40,688 nucleotides of DNA, taken from positions 1 through 40,688 of the forward strand of contig JAJPKO010000040.1 of assembly GCA_021323655.1 (NCBI GenBank), in the 5' to 3' direction. The DNA comes from Acidobacteriaceae bacterium (GTDB taxonomy: Bacteria > Acidobacteriota > Terriglobia > Terriglobales > Acidobacteriaceae). Shown piece by piece: positions 1 through 8,522 of this stretch; position 1 is the first letter of the stretch, and every line of letters starts with the position of its first letter. The notes under the pieces are model-generated. The model was given only the letters and a program-made list of their open reading frames with translations, was not told the origin of the DNA and did not search any database. A program made the position numbers and the translations under genes.

Positions 1-105
1 TGCCAGTTGATGATCGGCAATTATCATTTTCCAGGCGATTACGGGTGCCCAGCCCCCGGCATGCCTCTTTGCCGCAAACAATTCCGTCGAAACCGTGACG
101 CCCCC
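1..105 (-). ncRNA. ssrA: tmRNA (transfer-messenger RNA), 5' part, truncated by window edge
   Basis: tmRNA rescues stalled ribosomes and tags the nascent protein for proteolysis. Read on the minus strand from about base 105, the RNA starts with GGGGGCG and then carries GGTTTCGACGG, the near-universal tRNA-like 5' signature of tmRNA. Next come a GCATGCCGGGGGC stretch and a later ACCCGTAATCGCC, matching the order of the E. coli tmRNA region that leads into pseudoknot 1. The short sequence before the tag (ATAATT then GCC) aligns with ATAGTC-GCA before the E. coli resume codon. The tag would begin with GCC at bases 18-16 and read Ala-Asp-His-Gln-Leu-Ala up to the window edge. Roughly 70% of the gene, including the remaining pseudoknots and the 3' acceptor half, lies outside. 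The exact 5' end is inferred from the usual RNase P-generated GGGG start. Confidence 0.88.
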
Positions 106-185
106 TTGGGCAGCTTCGTGGATGTTTGAAGCCATGTGAAAGATCTATGATTATTCTACGCCTTTCATTCGATGAACAGCCAGGC

Positions 186-200
186 GCCTGAGATTCAGGC
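186..200 (-). terminator. Short hairpin downstream of the GH116 gene
   Basis: A perfect six-base-pair inverted repeat (GCCTGA, three-base loop, TCAGGC) lies about a dozen bases beyond the stop of the minus-strand glycosidase gene and upstream of ssrA. There is no good T-run after it, so it may be a weak or Rho-assisted terminator or simply an mRNA 3' end structure. Confidence 0.3.
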
Positions 201-211
201 CCGATGGTAAG

Positions 212-2662
212 CTATCGTTTTCTCTGGGTGTTCTTCTGCATGTCAAGGGCGTATTGCATAGACCAGATGGCACCCGGGCGCATGTACATGCTGGCGCGAT
301 ACATGCCATCCTGGTCGTAGGCTTCCGGGGTGCGGAAGAAGTAGCCGCGGTCGCGCCAGACGACGTTGTATACGCCCTGGGCGGTCTTGAAGGCTTCATC
401 GCGCATGCCTTCGGTGATCATGTGGGAGGCAAGGCCGAAGGTTGTTCCGGTCCACACTTCGCCGGCCTGCGAATTGGTGGTGAGCAGTTCGCCATTGGCG
501 CTGATTCCATTGACTGCGCCCATTTCGCCATTGCCAAAGAGCATGACGTTGTAGCCGTAGACGCGCCTGAGGGTGGAGAGCCTCATCTTCTTCGGGACCA
601 GATCGCCGAGGCCGGTCAGATTGGCGTACCACTGGCCGGCAAGCTGCTCTGCCATGATGTCAGAGTGGTATTCACTGTGGGTGTCGTAATTGAAGTAGGT
701 CCCGTTCCAGAGCTTTTTGATGTAGGCAGCCTGGGCTTTTTTGAACAATGCGTTGTACTGGGTGGCGCTGCCGGGGTCGCCCACCTTGCGGGCGATTTCA
801 GTAGTAGCGCGAAGGGCGGCGAGATAGAGGCCGCCGCTGTAGGCGCTTTCTCCGCTGGCGATCCAATCATCGTAGGTCTGATCAGGGAAGCCGCCATTTT
901 CGATCAGGCCGTCGCCGTCGGTGTCGTATTGCTGCAGGTGCTCCATGGCGCGCTGGATGGAGTTCCACGAGTACTGGAGGAGGGCGAGGTCTTTGCTTCC
1001 TGTGAGGACGTAATCGCGCCAAAGCAGGAGGACATACTTGCTGTTGAGGTCGCGCCAGTTGGAGACGTCCTGATAGTTGTACTGGTTTACATTGACGAAG
1101 GGGTCTTCCTGGGGGGCACCGAGGTCATGCGGGGCGGCGCCTGCGACTTTGCGCTCCATGGTGATGAATTTTTGCTCGTGCTGCGCCTGCCAGGCCCAGA
1201 GGTATTTTTGCGGATTGGTTTCGGAGATGGTGTCAGTGTACTGGCGCATGATTTGCTTTTCGATGTCGGGCCAGAAGCGGAGCAGCGGAAATGACCCGTA
1301 GAAGCGAACATCGAGGGTACTGTAGAAGGGGTAATCGAAGCATTCCAGGAAGCCGAAGGTGTCTTCGTCTTTTGTAGCAGTGTGGGCGGGGTTGCCGATG
1401 CCGTCGAGTTCATGTGCCCAGACAGTGCCGCCGTCGGCGAGGATGTACATCTCGTTGAAGAGCTCGCCGCGATACCAGAGAGGAAGGGAAGCATCTTCTG
1501 CGTATGGCTTTTGCCATGCGTCTATCGCGTGGCTCCAGTTATCGTCCTGGTCGAGTGCGGTTTTGGCGATCTGCCAGGCGTGAGTGCCTTCCGCGCCAAA
1601 AAACTTTGTGTAATGGCGGACCCATCTGCGGCCTCCTCCGAACTGAATCAGAGGGAGGTCCCAGGAGAGGGCCATGGGAGCCAGCCTCTTTTCGCCGGGC
1701 GCGAGGGTGAAGCGGACGGCGATGGCCCCGGCGATCTGCTCGCCGCTGGAGGCCACGTCAGATGAGTCGTTGGGCAGGCGGCCTGTACTGGCAAAGGGGG
1801 TCCATAGCTCCTGGCCTGTGCCCTGGGGATAGAAGGTGGTGAGCCAGGTCACTTCCATGTCTGGCGTAGTTTTTGCGGCGATGGCAAACTGGCCATCCCA
1901 CTCGTCGCGCACGGCCGCGGAGCGAAGACGGTCGAAGACGATGCCCTGCATGGAGGCGCCGGAAAGGTCTTCAGACACGTAGCGATTTTTGTCCTGATTG
2001 CTGAGTGCTGCGTTGAAGTCGCTGGAGCCATCTCGAAACCAGCCGATCATGTTTGTCCAGGAAAAGAGAAGGGAGACAGTGACGGGCTTGTCGGAGGGGT
2101 TTTCGGCGTACCAGTTATAGAGCGCCACGGGATAGCTGGATTCTTTGTAGTTGTCCGGAAGGACCGGGGAAAACTGCTCGAGGGTAAGTTTGATGCCCAG
2201 TTCTTTCGGATCGTAGACAAACCACGATTTGGGGTACAGGGCGGCGTACTCGCCCGCGCCTGCTGGGTAAGACCAGTTCCAGGAAGAAAGCGCACCATGC
2301 AGCGGCTTACCGGTGGAGAGCACGACGGCCTTGCCATCTTCGCCTTGAGGCTGCACAAAAACGGCGAACTGGTTGGCGGGCACGTCTTCATATTTGTGAA
2401 CACCGGCCTTGACGTGCCAGCGCTCGAAGTACCCGCGATAGCTGCGCGAGAAGGTGCCGGCGCCGAATCCGCCAACGGGCGCGCCCTGCCAGTAGCCATC
2501 ATCAATCAAAGTGGGTAGGGAAGGTTTACGGCCGCCGGGATTGGTAGGGGGTACACCGATGCCGATTTTCCATGCAGCGTTCGGGATGTGGTCATCGGCG
2601 ACAAGCGGAGGGCAGACAACCATGGCAAAGAAAATGGCGCAAATGAAGCGTTTGAGCAGCAT
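212..2662 (-). CDS. Secreted GH116 family glycosidase (beta-glucosidase / glucosylceramidase-like)
   Basis: An 816-residue protein with a signal peptide (hydrophobic residues about 5-22, ending near VADD), so probably periplasmic or exported. The N-terminal beta-sandwich domain opens with the family-typical GGFGAGTFSRSYRGYFERWH. The C-terminal (alpha/alpha)6 domain carries LFNEMYILADGGTVW, in which Glu404 aligns with the nucleophile of the characterised Thermoanaerobacterium GH116 enzyme. It also carries TYDDW...GESAYSGGL, in which Asp598 is the likely acid/base. Both are assigned by motif analogy. Family members are retaining beta-glucosidases, beta-xylosidases, N-acetylglucosaminidases and the human bile-acid beta-glucosidase GBA2, so the substrate is open. 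It is transcribed alone, divergent from lptE. No strong ribosome-binding site precedes the ATG, but the signal peptide fits this start. Confidence 0.9.
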   Translation of the reverse strand: MLLKRFICAIFFAMVVCPPLVADDHIPNAAWKIGIGVPPTNPGGRKPSLPTLIDDGYWQGAPVGGFGAGTFSRSYRGYFERWHVKAGVHKYEDVPANQFAVFVQPQGEDGKAVVLSTGKPLHGALSSWNWSYPAGAGEYAALYPKSWFVYDPKELGIKLTLEQFSPVLPDNYKESSYPVALYNWYAENPSDKPVTVSLLFSWTNMIGWFRDGSSDFNAALSNQDKNRYVSEDLSGASMQGIVFDRLRSAAVRDEWDGQFAIAAKTTPDMEVTWLTTFYPQGTGQELWTPFASTGRLPNDSSDVASSGEQIAGAIAVRFTLAPGEKRLAPMALSWDLPLIQFGGGRRWVRHYTKFFGAEGTHAWQIAKTALDQDDNWSHAIDAWQKPYAEDASLPLWYRGELFNEMYILADGGTVWAHELDGIGNPAHTATKDEDTFGFLECFDYPFYSTLDVRFYGSFPLLRFWPDIEKQIMRQYTDTISETNPQKYLWAWQAQHEQKFITMERKVAGAAPHDLGAPQEDPFVNVNQYNYQDVSNWRDLNSKYVLLLWRDYVLTGSKDLALLQYSWNSIQRAMEHLQQYDTDGDGLIENGGFPDQTYDDWIASGESAYSGGLYLAALRATTEIARKVGDPGSATQYNALFKKAQAAYIKKLWNGTYFNYDTHSEYHSDIMAEQLAGQWYANLTGLGDLVPKKMRLSTLRRVYGYNVMLFGNGEMGAVNGISANGELLTTNSQAGEVWTGTTFGLASHMITEGMRDEAFKTAQGVYNVVWRDRGYFFRTPEAYDQDGMYRASMYMRPGAIWSMQYALDMQKNTQRKR

Positions 2663-2807
2663 GATTGAATGTTCTCGAATGCCACCATCATACAGTCTTG
2701 CGAAGGACGGGGGCGGGCCTGGGGAGACGCAAACCTACAAGATGGCGTGGATAAGGTGTCTCATATCCAAGGTATCGGGCGCAAGCAAATGAGAGAATTG
2801 TTAACGA

Positions 2808-3326
2808 ATGCTGTCACGTTTTTTAGCCGCAATTGTTTGCATAGGGATGGTGGGGTGCGGATACCATACGGTCCGCTCTGCTGCTCACCTGCCGAATTCG
2901 GTCCATACGCTGGCGGTGCCGACTTTTGCGAACCATACGCAGTCGTTCCATACTGAGGTGTCGTTTACCAACGCGGTGATTCGGGAATTCACCAGCCGCA
3001 CGCCATACCGGGTGCTGGCGACGGACAAACCAGACGGTGGAGATGCTGTGCTGGAGGGGACCATCAACAGCTTCCAGGTGGTGCCGCTGACCTACAACAT
3101 TCAGACGGGACAGTCCTCAAGCTATTTGATTACGATTGGCGCGAGCGTAAAAGTGCTGGACCGAGACAAGCGCGTGCTGTATGAAAACAGCCATTACGCC
3201 TTCCGGCAGCAGTACCAGACGACGCAGGACCTGGTGAGTTTTATTCAGGAAGATCCGGCGGCGGTGCAGCGCCTCTCACGAGACTTTGCTCAGGCGCTGG
3301 TCTCCGATATTCTGGAGTCCTTCTGA
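2808..3326 (+). CDS. lptE: LPS-assembly lipoprotein LptE family
   Basis: A 172-residue lipoprotein. The signal peptide ends in the lipobox MVGC with lipidated Cys17, followed by GYHTVRSAAHLPNSVHTLAV and a VPTFANHT segment, the conserved N-terminal signature of LptE/RlpB-like proteins. LptE plugs the LptD outer-membrane barrel and helps insert lipopolysaccharide. The length fits the family. The stop is one base before the probable holA start. The lptE-holA order is also seen in E. coli (rlpB-holA), which supports both calls. It is divergent from the GH116 gene across 145 bases that must hold both promoters; I could not pick out convincing -35/-10 boxes there. Some databases label such acidobacterial proteins only 'LptE family'. 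Confidence 0.85.
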   Translation: MLSRFLAAIVCIGMVGCGYHTVRSAAHLPNSVHTLAVPTFANHTQSFHTEVSFTNAVIREFTSRTPYRVLATDKPDGGDAVLEGTINSFQVVPLTYNIQTGQSSSYLITIGASVKVLDRDKRVLYENSHYAFRQQYQTTQDLVSFIQEDPAAVQRLSRDFAQALVSDILESF

Positions 3327-3327
3327 T

Positions 3328-4464
3328 ATGGGTGCAGGGTTTGCTTCTACGGAGAGGTTTCTGGCCGAAGTGCGCGGCAACAAGCTGCGTCCCGGGTATG
3401 TTCTTGCCGGCGATGAAATTTTTCTTTATGAACGCTGCCGCCGAGCTGTGCTGGAGGCGTTTGTTCCTGCCGATCTGCGTGATTTTTGTCTCTCAGAAAT
3501 AGACCTTGGCGAGACGAGCATCTTTGAGGCGCTGGACCGCGCCCAGACACCGTCGCTGATGGCACCTTTTCAGGTGCTCTTTCTCCGCAACCTGAAGCAG
3601 CTTTATACGCGCGGGGCCAAGAAGGATGAGTTTGCGGCGATTGACGCTTACTTCCGGTCGCCGAACCCGCAGGCGCTGCTCCTGTTCGTGGCGGACCACA
3701 TTCGGATTCCATCTGACCCGCGGCGTATGGACTTGGAAGATAAGAACCGCTATGAGCGCATCCGGGAGACGCTCGGTGACCATTGCGGGATGATCGAGCT
3801 GGCGCGCGTGGATGAGGCGGATGCTCTGCGCTGGCTCATGGCTGAGGCGGAGAGACAGCAGATCAAACTGGAGCAGGATGCTGCGCGCGAGCTGGTGGAT
3901 GCGCTTGGCGCGGACATGATGCTGATTGCGAATGAGTTTGAGAAGCTCACGCTTTATGTGGGGCTGAAGAGGCAGATTACACTCGGCGATGTGGAAACGA
4001 TGGTGCTTGCTGCCAAGCAGCGGTCGCTGTATGAGCTGACCGATGCGATTTCAGCGAAGGACAAAAAGCGTGCTTTGGCCTTGTTGGATGGGTTGCTGAA
4101 TGCCTCGGATGGCGGGGAAGAATCGGCCATAGGCCATCTCTATATGCTTGCCAGGACCTTTCGCCAGATGCTGGTGATTCTGGAAAAGAACGTCCGGGAC
4201 CCGCGCGCGATCTGGCAGGCGCTGTGGCAGGGCTTTCGCATGCCTCCCTTTGCGGCAGAAGACCTGATTCGCCAGGCGCGACGGTATAAATCAAAACGCG
4301 AACTGACGCGCGCTCTGCGTTTGCTTGCGCGGGCCGATCTGGAGCTGCGCTCGCAGCCGCCGGACAAGAAGCTGGTGCTGGAGCGGCTGGTGATGGATTT
4401 GGCGAGTGAGCCAAAGGCCATGCCCGTCGGCACGCCTTCTGTGCAATACGCGATGGAGATTTAG
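3328..4464 (+). CDS. holA: DNA polymerase III subunit delta
   Basis: A protein of 378 residues when started at the ATG at 3328. That ATG is one base after the lptE stop and gives MGAGFASTERFLAEV, a sensible N-terminus; an in-frame ATG at 3286 would overlap lptE and add 14 unconserved residues. The delta subunit opens the beta sliding clamp and belongs to the clamp-loader complex. Visible family features are the N-terminal YVLAGDEIFLYERCRRAV segment, the internal LFVADHIRIPSDPRR stretch, a lid region with EFEKLTLYVG, and the C-terminal collar-type helices with RRYKSKRELTRALRLLARAD. It is probably cotranscribed with lptE. It converges on the MscS gene with only six bases between the stops. Confidence 0.92.
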   Translation: MGAGFASTERFLAEVRGNKLRPGYVLAGDEIFLYERCRRAVLEAFVPADLRDFCLSEIDLGETSIFEALDRAQTPSLMAPFQVLFLRNLKQLYTRGAKKDEFAAIDAYFRSPNPQALLLFVADHIRIPSDPRRMDLEDKNRYERIRETLGDHCGMIELARVDEADALRWLMAEAERQQIKLEQDAARELVDALGADMMLIANEFEKLTLYVGLKRQITLGDVETMVLAAKQRSLYELTDAISAKDKKRALALLDGLLNASDGGEESAIGHLYMLARTFRQMLVILEKNVRDPRAIWQALWQGFRMPPFAAEDLIRQARRYKSKRELTRALRLLARADLELRSQPPDKKLVLERLVMDLASEPKAMPVGTPSVQYAMEI

Positions 4465-4470
4465 CTCGGC

Positions 4471-6405
4471 CTAACTCCGGATGACCGAGCGTATTCTGGG
4501 CAGTCCTTGTACGGCTGCGCTCATTTCCTGATTTTTGCTGATTTTCTCTATAAGGTTGCGGGTGATTTCGTCATCTGTTTCCGCGCTGTTGCGCAGGCTT
4601 ACGGGATAGCGCACGACGGCCTCCAACCCGGTACTGGTGAGCTGTAGTTGCGCGACGGGCTTGAGCGGAGTCAGGGGGAGCTCGTACCGCTGTTCCAGAT
4701 TGCCATGCTGACGGTTGAGCGCGTCCTGATATTTCTGGTACGCCTTGTTTACGACTTCCAGCATGTGGGATTCGACCATCTGGTAATCGCTGGAAGGCTG
4801 GAGGGACACGGCGACTTCGTGCCAGGTATAGGCGGTGCCGGGGACCTGCCGGAACATCGGCGTTGTGGACTGGAAGAGGACGGAATTTGCGAAGGCGACG
4901 ATGCGGCCGGTGGGGTGCAGATCTGTGCTTGTGCCGGCGAGCTCGAGGAGATAGAAGCGCACGAAGCCCACGTCAATAACGTCACCCGTGACGCCGGCGA
5001 TGGTGATGCGATCGCCGACACGAATACCATAGCGCCCGATGAGGAAGAAATACGCAGCCACGCAAAGAAGGATGGTCTGAAGACCAACGGCGAGACCGGC
5101 GGTGATGAATCCGGCAAAGGTGGCCAGCGAGCTGAATTCACTGATGACACTGAAGACCAGGACCAGGCCAATCAGAAAACTGATGACGAAGCGCCGGACG
5201 ACAAGAAACTGCCGCCTTCTTCTGATGTCGGTGATATAGCGGAAGATGGCGCGCTTCCACAAATTTGAGATCAGCAGGAGAATGCCGAGCACCGCGATGA
5301 GTATGGCCACGGTGATAAAGATGGAGCGCAGAATGGAGCCATACTGGCTCGCGATGGAAGCACGCCAGTCGGCCAGGTTGGCCTTGCTTTCTTCGAGCGC
5401 TGAAGCTTCCTGGCTGAGAGGGATTTCCACGGCCGCGAGCTGATTAAATTTGGCGGCGAGATTGTCGAAGTCCTGCTTTGTGGGCGGGGCCTGGCCGGGT
5501 TGAGGATTGTCTGCCGCCGCGGAGAGAGCGCGGCCCTGCTGTACGGTTTCTTTCAGGGCATTGCGAAGCGGAGTGCGCATGCCATTGACGAGGTCTTCGA
5601 GTTTCGTGGTTTGATCGCTGAGCGTGTCCAGATCGTGCAGGGCGAGGGACTGTGTGTACAGGCGGCGCAATTGGCCGATGAGTCCGTTGGAAGAAGAGGA
5701 CTGGGTGGAGCTTGCTGCGGCCGTCGTTTTGGTGTTCGCGTTGAACACCTCAGGCACGGAATTCTTCAGTTGAATGACGCTGGCTGCGAACCCACTGGGA
5801 GAGGGTGGATTGCTTTTGCCTGCGTTCGATGCGGGCTTCCCTTTCTGGTTTTTAGGAGCAGTAGATAGAGCAGTAGATATGGTTGTCTGGGTGAGCTGCG
5901 TGAGGGCGCTCAGCATGGCCTGGCCGAGGTCGAGTTCGCCCTGCAAGCGGTCACGCTGTTCGATCAGCGTCTGCACGTTGCGCTTTGAAGCAGAGGCGAT
6001 GGCATCATTGATCTGGCTGATCTGTTTTTGCAGGTCGGCGTTGTGGTTTTTCGTGTCTTCAGTGAACTTGAGCAACTGCTGACTCGATGTGGGAGAGGTC
6101 TCATTGCTCCCGTTGGGAATGAAGGGCGCAGCCTTTTCAGCGGACTCAAACGCGTGCGTGACCACTCGCGCGGCGATGGATTCGGCGTTGGCCTGATAAA
6201 GCGCATCGGAAGGCAGGCCGGCAGGTTCCACCTGCGTTCTTATGTCTCTGTACCAGGTGATGACTAAGTTGAGGTGATGGAGAATCTGGTCGTCGGTGAC
6301 GAGCGGCGCATTGGCCTGCTGGGCCTGAAATGGCATAGTGACAATGGCGAGGAGCGCAAGGGAAATACGTGCAAATATGGGGGACCGTAGTCGCATTGTC
6401 TTCAT
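4471..6405 (-). CDS. Mechanosensitive ion channel (MscS) family protein with long periplasmic N-terminus
   Basis: A 644-residue protein from the ATG at 6405, where a signal peptide begins (MKTMRLRSPIFARISLALLA). The open frame extends 67 codons further upstream, but that part overlaps the divergent lipoprotein gene and looks non-coding. After a large extracytoplasmic region (about residues 30-345) rich in Gln/Ser/Thr and probable coiled coil come hydrophobic segments (around IFITVAILIAVLGILLLI and FVISFLIGLVLVFSVI). The pore-lining helix (FAGFITAGLAVGLQTIL) and the MscS beta domain (GDRITIAGVTGDVIDVGFVRFYL) follow. The family opens under membrane tension to release solutes during hypo-osmotic shock. 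The extended N-terminus resembles MscK-type sensors in layout, though not clearly in sequence. Confidence 0.85.
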   Translation of the reverse strand: MKTMRLRSPIFARISLALLAIVTMPFQAQQANAPLVTDDQILHHLNLVITWYRDIRTQVEPAGLPSDALYQANAESIAARVVTHAFESAEKAAPFIPNGSNETSPTSSQQLLKFTEDTKNHNADLQKQISQINDAIASASKRNVQTLIEQRDRLQGELDLGQAMLSALTQLTQTTISTALSTAPKNQKGKPASNAGKSNPPSPSGFAASVIQLKNSVPEVFNANTKTTAAASSTQSSSSNGLIGQLRRLYTQSLALHDLDTLSDQTTKLEDLVNGMRTPLRNALKETVQQGRALSAAADNPQPGQAPPTKQDFDNLAAKFNQLAAVEIPLSQEASALEESKANLADWRASIASQYGSILRSIFITVAILIAVLGILLLISNLWKRAIFRYITDIRRRRQFLVVRRFVISFLIGLVLVFSVISEFSSLATFAGFITAGLAVGLQTILLCVAAYFFLIGRYGIRVGDRITIAGVTGDVIDVGFVRFYLLELAGTSTDLHPTGRIVAFANSVLFQSTTPMFRQVPGTAYTWHEVAVSLQPSSDYQMVESHMLEVVNKAYQKYQDALNRQHGNLEQRYELPLTPLKPVAQLQLTSTGLEAVVRYPVSLRNSAETDDEITRNLIEKISKNQEMSAAVQGLPRIRSVIRS

Positions 6406-6499
6406 TGTAAGGGGCCGTTCTGAGGGGAAAGAATTTTCATGACGATACTGCCTTTTGCGCCCTTTCTGCTTCTTAGTGAAGGACAAAAGGAACCCACCT

Positions 6500-7060
6500 A
6501 TGAAAGACACAGGATGGATGCGAATGGTTGCTGTTGCAACAGGCACGTTGCTGTTGCTGGGGGGATGCTCTTCAACGCAGAACAAGCCAACGCCGGAGAA
6601 CTTCAAGAGTGCTTTGAATACCTATTTTGCAAATCGGAGCGAGTGCCTTTTTCCTTCTGCGCCGCAATTTCCGTATGAGGTGAGTCCTTCCGCTTCGGCG
6701 AAGGCGGATCAGAAGCGAATGGATGCGCTGATGAATGCGGAGCTGGTAAAGCGCAAGGCCGATGAAAGCATCCACGTGTACATCTACTCGCTGACTCCGG
6801 CAGGGGAGCGTGCGACACCGCGCTTTTGCTATGGACACCGCGAGGTGACGAGTATTGACAACTTTACGCCTCCGGAAAAAGTGAATGGCTTTTTGCAGAC
6901 CAAGGTGGATTACCACTACACGGTGACGGAAGTGGCCGTATGGGCCAGGACGAAGGAAGTGCAGAATGCCTTTCCTGATCTGGCGAAGGCGATTCAAGGA
7001 AATGCGACGGGGCAAATAACTATGGCCAATGCAGGGGCAGGATGGCAGGTGCCAGAGTAA
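6500..7060 (+). CDS. Small lipoprotein of unknown function
   Basis: A protein of 186 residues from the ATG at 6500, chosen because AAAGGA lies about nine bases upstream and because it gives a clean lipoprotein signal peptide (VAVATGTLLLLGGC, Cys23). The upstream ATG at 6455 has no such support. The mature part starts with SSTQNKPTPENFKSALNTYF. It contains a repeated alpha/beta pattern with two extra cysteines (SECLFP and RFCYGH), which could form a disulphide. I do not recognise a named family. It is divergent from the MscS gene (94 bases between starts) and ends four bases before the convergent FetB-like gene. An envelope role is inferred from the lipobox only. Confidence 0.75.
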   Translation: MKDTGWMRMVAVATGTLLLLGGCSSTQNKPTPENFKSALNTYFANRSECLFPSAPQFPYEVSPSASAKADQKRMDALMNAELVKRKADESIHVYIYSLTPAGERATPRFCYGHREVTSIDNFTPPEKVNGFLQTKVDYHYTVTEVAVWARTKEVQNAFPDLAKAIQGNATGQITMANAGAGWQVPE

Positions 7061-7064
7061 CTTT

Positions 7065-7847
7065 TCAGGCACGCAGCAGGAGCTGTTCCTGCGGAGAGAA
7101 GAGGCGCTGCGTGACCAGATGGCTCGATACGAAGCAGGTGAGGGCCGAGGCTGAAAAAATGGTTGTGAGCACGACAAACTGATAGAAGGCCGCATAGATC
7201 GGCGGTTCGCCGGAAAGGACCATGCCGGCCATGATGCCGGGAATCCAGACGATGCCGAGTGAACGGACATTGTCCACGGAGGGAATGAGGCAGGCGCGGA
7301 AGGCTGTGCGCAGATAGGGAAGCAGGGCGGCATCGGGAGCGGCGCCCAGGGCGAGTGCGGATTCAATTTCACCTACATGGGATGTGACTTCTCCGCGCAG
7401 GCGGTCGAGGAAGAGCGACTGCGTGTTCATGGTGTTGGCGATGACCATGCTTCCTACGGGAACCAGCATGGTGACGGTGAGCGGAATGACACCGAAGAAG
7501 ACCATGATGGCGAGCACGGCTCCCGCACCGGCGCATATGGAGAAAAGCGCGAGCTGAAAGCCACGCGGGATGCGGCTGGCCCGCTTACGCACGATGCTGG
7601 CGGCGGCGAGCATCATGGCGATGAGGACAAATACCGAGGTCCATTGCGGTCCGCGCAGCATAATGGCCAGAACGGCCCCGACCGCTACGATCTGAATGAC
7701 GCCTCGGAGCATGGCTACGGGCAGGTCATGCAGAATGCCCGGTGCGCGACGGCGGGCGAGAAGCATGACCAGCAATGCGACCAGAGCAGTGAGGACGGAC
7801 TGGGCGAGGCCAAGCGTGAGGCGGGAGTGGAAGAAGTAGTTCAGCAT
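7065..7847 (-). CDS. fetB: FetB/YbbM-family (UPF0014) ABC-type permease
   Basis: A 260-residue integral membrane protein with about seven hydrophobic segments. Family landmarks are the N-terminal RLTLGLAQSVLTALVAL segment, LRGVIQIVAVGAVLAIML, and the cytoplasmic stretch VGSMVIANTMNTQSLFLDRL followed by ALALGAAPDAALLPYLRTAFR. The last part contains IPGIMAGMVLSGEPPIYAA. In E. coli FetAB exports iron and protects against oxidative stress; plant STAR2/ALS3 homologues act in aluminium tolerance. The ATPase partner FetA normally lies beside it but is not seen here: the neighbours are the convergent small lipoprotein and a long non-coding stretch. The gene may pair with an ATPase elsewhere. The symbol is by family resemblance. 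Confidence 0.85.
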   Translation of the reverse strand: MLNYFFHSRLTLGLAQSVLTALVALLVMLLARRRAPGILHDLPVAMLRGVIQIVAVGAVLAIMLRGPQWTSVFVLIAMMLAAASIVRKRASRIPRGFQLALFSICAGAGAVLAIMVFFGVIPLTVTMLVPVGSMVIANTMNTQSLFLDRLRGEVTSHVGEIESALALGAAPDAALLPYLRTAFRACLIPSVDNVRSLGIVWIPGIMAGMVLSGEPPIYAAFYQFVVLTTIFSASALTCFVSSHLVTQRLFSPQEQLLLRA

Positions 7848-8522
7848 GTCTGATTAAGTGGGCACCGACTTTTCCTTGTTCAAATAGTTAGTTATGGTCA
7901 AATTTGATGCGTGCGTTAGCCGGGCCTTTTCGCTGGATCGATCCATGGATCCTTTCGTTGCCCATTCCAGGGTGATGGAATAAAAAAGCACAATTATTAT
8001 CGCGCTGTCCATTTCCTTCTTAGAGCAGCAGTTTTTACATGACTTTCGTAACATTTACATCTGCCGAGGGTTTCTGCAATCCTTCTCACGCGACTTGAAG
8101 CTGTAAAATCTGTGCAGTTTTTACAGGCAAGTGGTAATAGATACATATTTGAGAGGGTAAAAGTCTCCTGAAGTTATTGATTTTATGAGCGCGAAAGCAT
8201 ATTTGAATTGGCAATGTGCTTGCATTGGCGTCTCATTGAAATCCTGAAATCTATAGAAAGGGCAGTGGTCTTCCCCCATGCATTTCCAACTGCTTACTAC
8301 GGGCGCGGGTCCTCCTGACACCGTTTTCATATAAATTCATCTTCCGATAACCAACTCATCGGTTCCGGTTAGGGAGAAAGGTTCCTTTCCGCGCTCATCT
8401 GCTCTCGCTGTCCCTCCCTTTCCACAGAGTCTCAATACGTTTCAGTTTCAGCTTGGACCAGCAGTTTCGATTCTGTTGATGCAGTTGTATTGCTGTATTT
8501 CGAGCGAGAGGTTTGCAGTGCC
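7848..8522. other. 675-base non-coding stretch with repeated TTTTACA elements
   Basis: No convincing gene is visible: the only frames of more than 60 codons have low-complexity, family-free products and no good start context. The stretch is clearly richer in A+T than its surroundings. It holds an inverted repeat CTGTAAAA (8101-8108) / TTTTACAG (8119-8126). A 12-base direct repeat GCAGTTTTTACA occurs at 8028-8039 and 8114-8125. A GAAAGG-TT-CCTTTC mini-hairpin and a CCGAT/ATCGG hairpin lie closer to the downstream gene. It probably contains promoter and operator sites for the secreted protein that follows, but nothing here resembles a known riboswitch. Confidence 0.5.
8177..8205 (+). promoter_or_regulatory. 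Candidate sigma-70-like promoter upstream of the beta-helix protein gene
   Basis: TTGATT (8177-8182) and TATTTG (8200-8205) are separated by 17 bases, a plausible but imperfect -35/-10 pair. It would give a leader of roughly 310 bases before the start at 8523. This is sequence resemblance only. Confidence 0.25.

Noticed and set aside
1-135. A 45-codon open frame on the minus strand starting MASNIHEAAQGG and running off the window
   Set aside because: The same bases carry unmistakable tmRNA signature sequence, there is no ribosome-binding site, and an in-frame stop lies four codons upstream.
254-1294. A 346-codon plus-strand open frame
   Set aside because: It lies entirely antisense to the GH116 gene, whose motifs are clear; the product has no recognisable domain and reflects GC-rich codon bias.
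7933-7952. Overlapping GATC/GGATCC palindromes near the FetB-like gene start
   Set aside because: They are short overlapping restriction-site-like palindromes with no spacing pattern that suggests an operator.
7854-8054. A 66-codon minus-strand open frame in the AT-rich intergenic stretch
   Set aside because: No ribosome-binding site, no conserved pattern, and Lys/Ser/Thr-rich composition typical of chance AT-rich frames.
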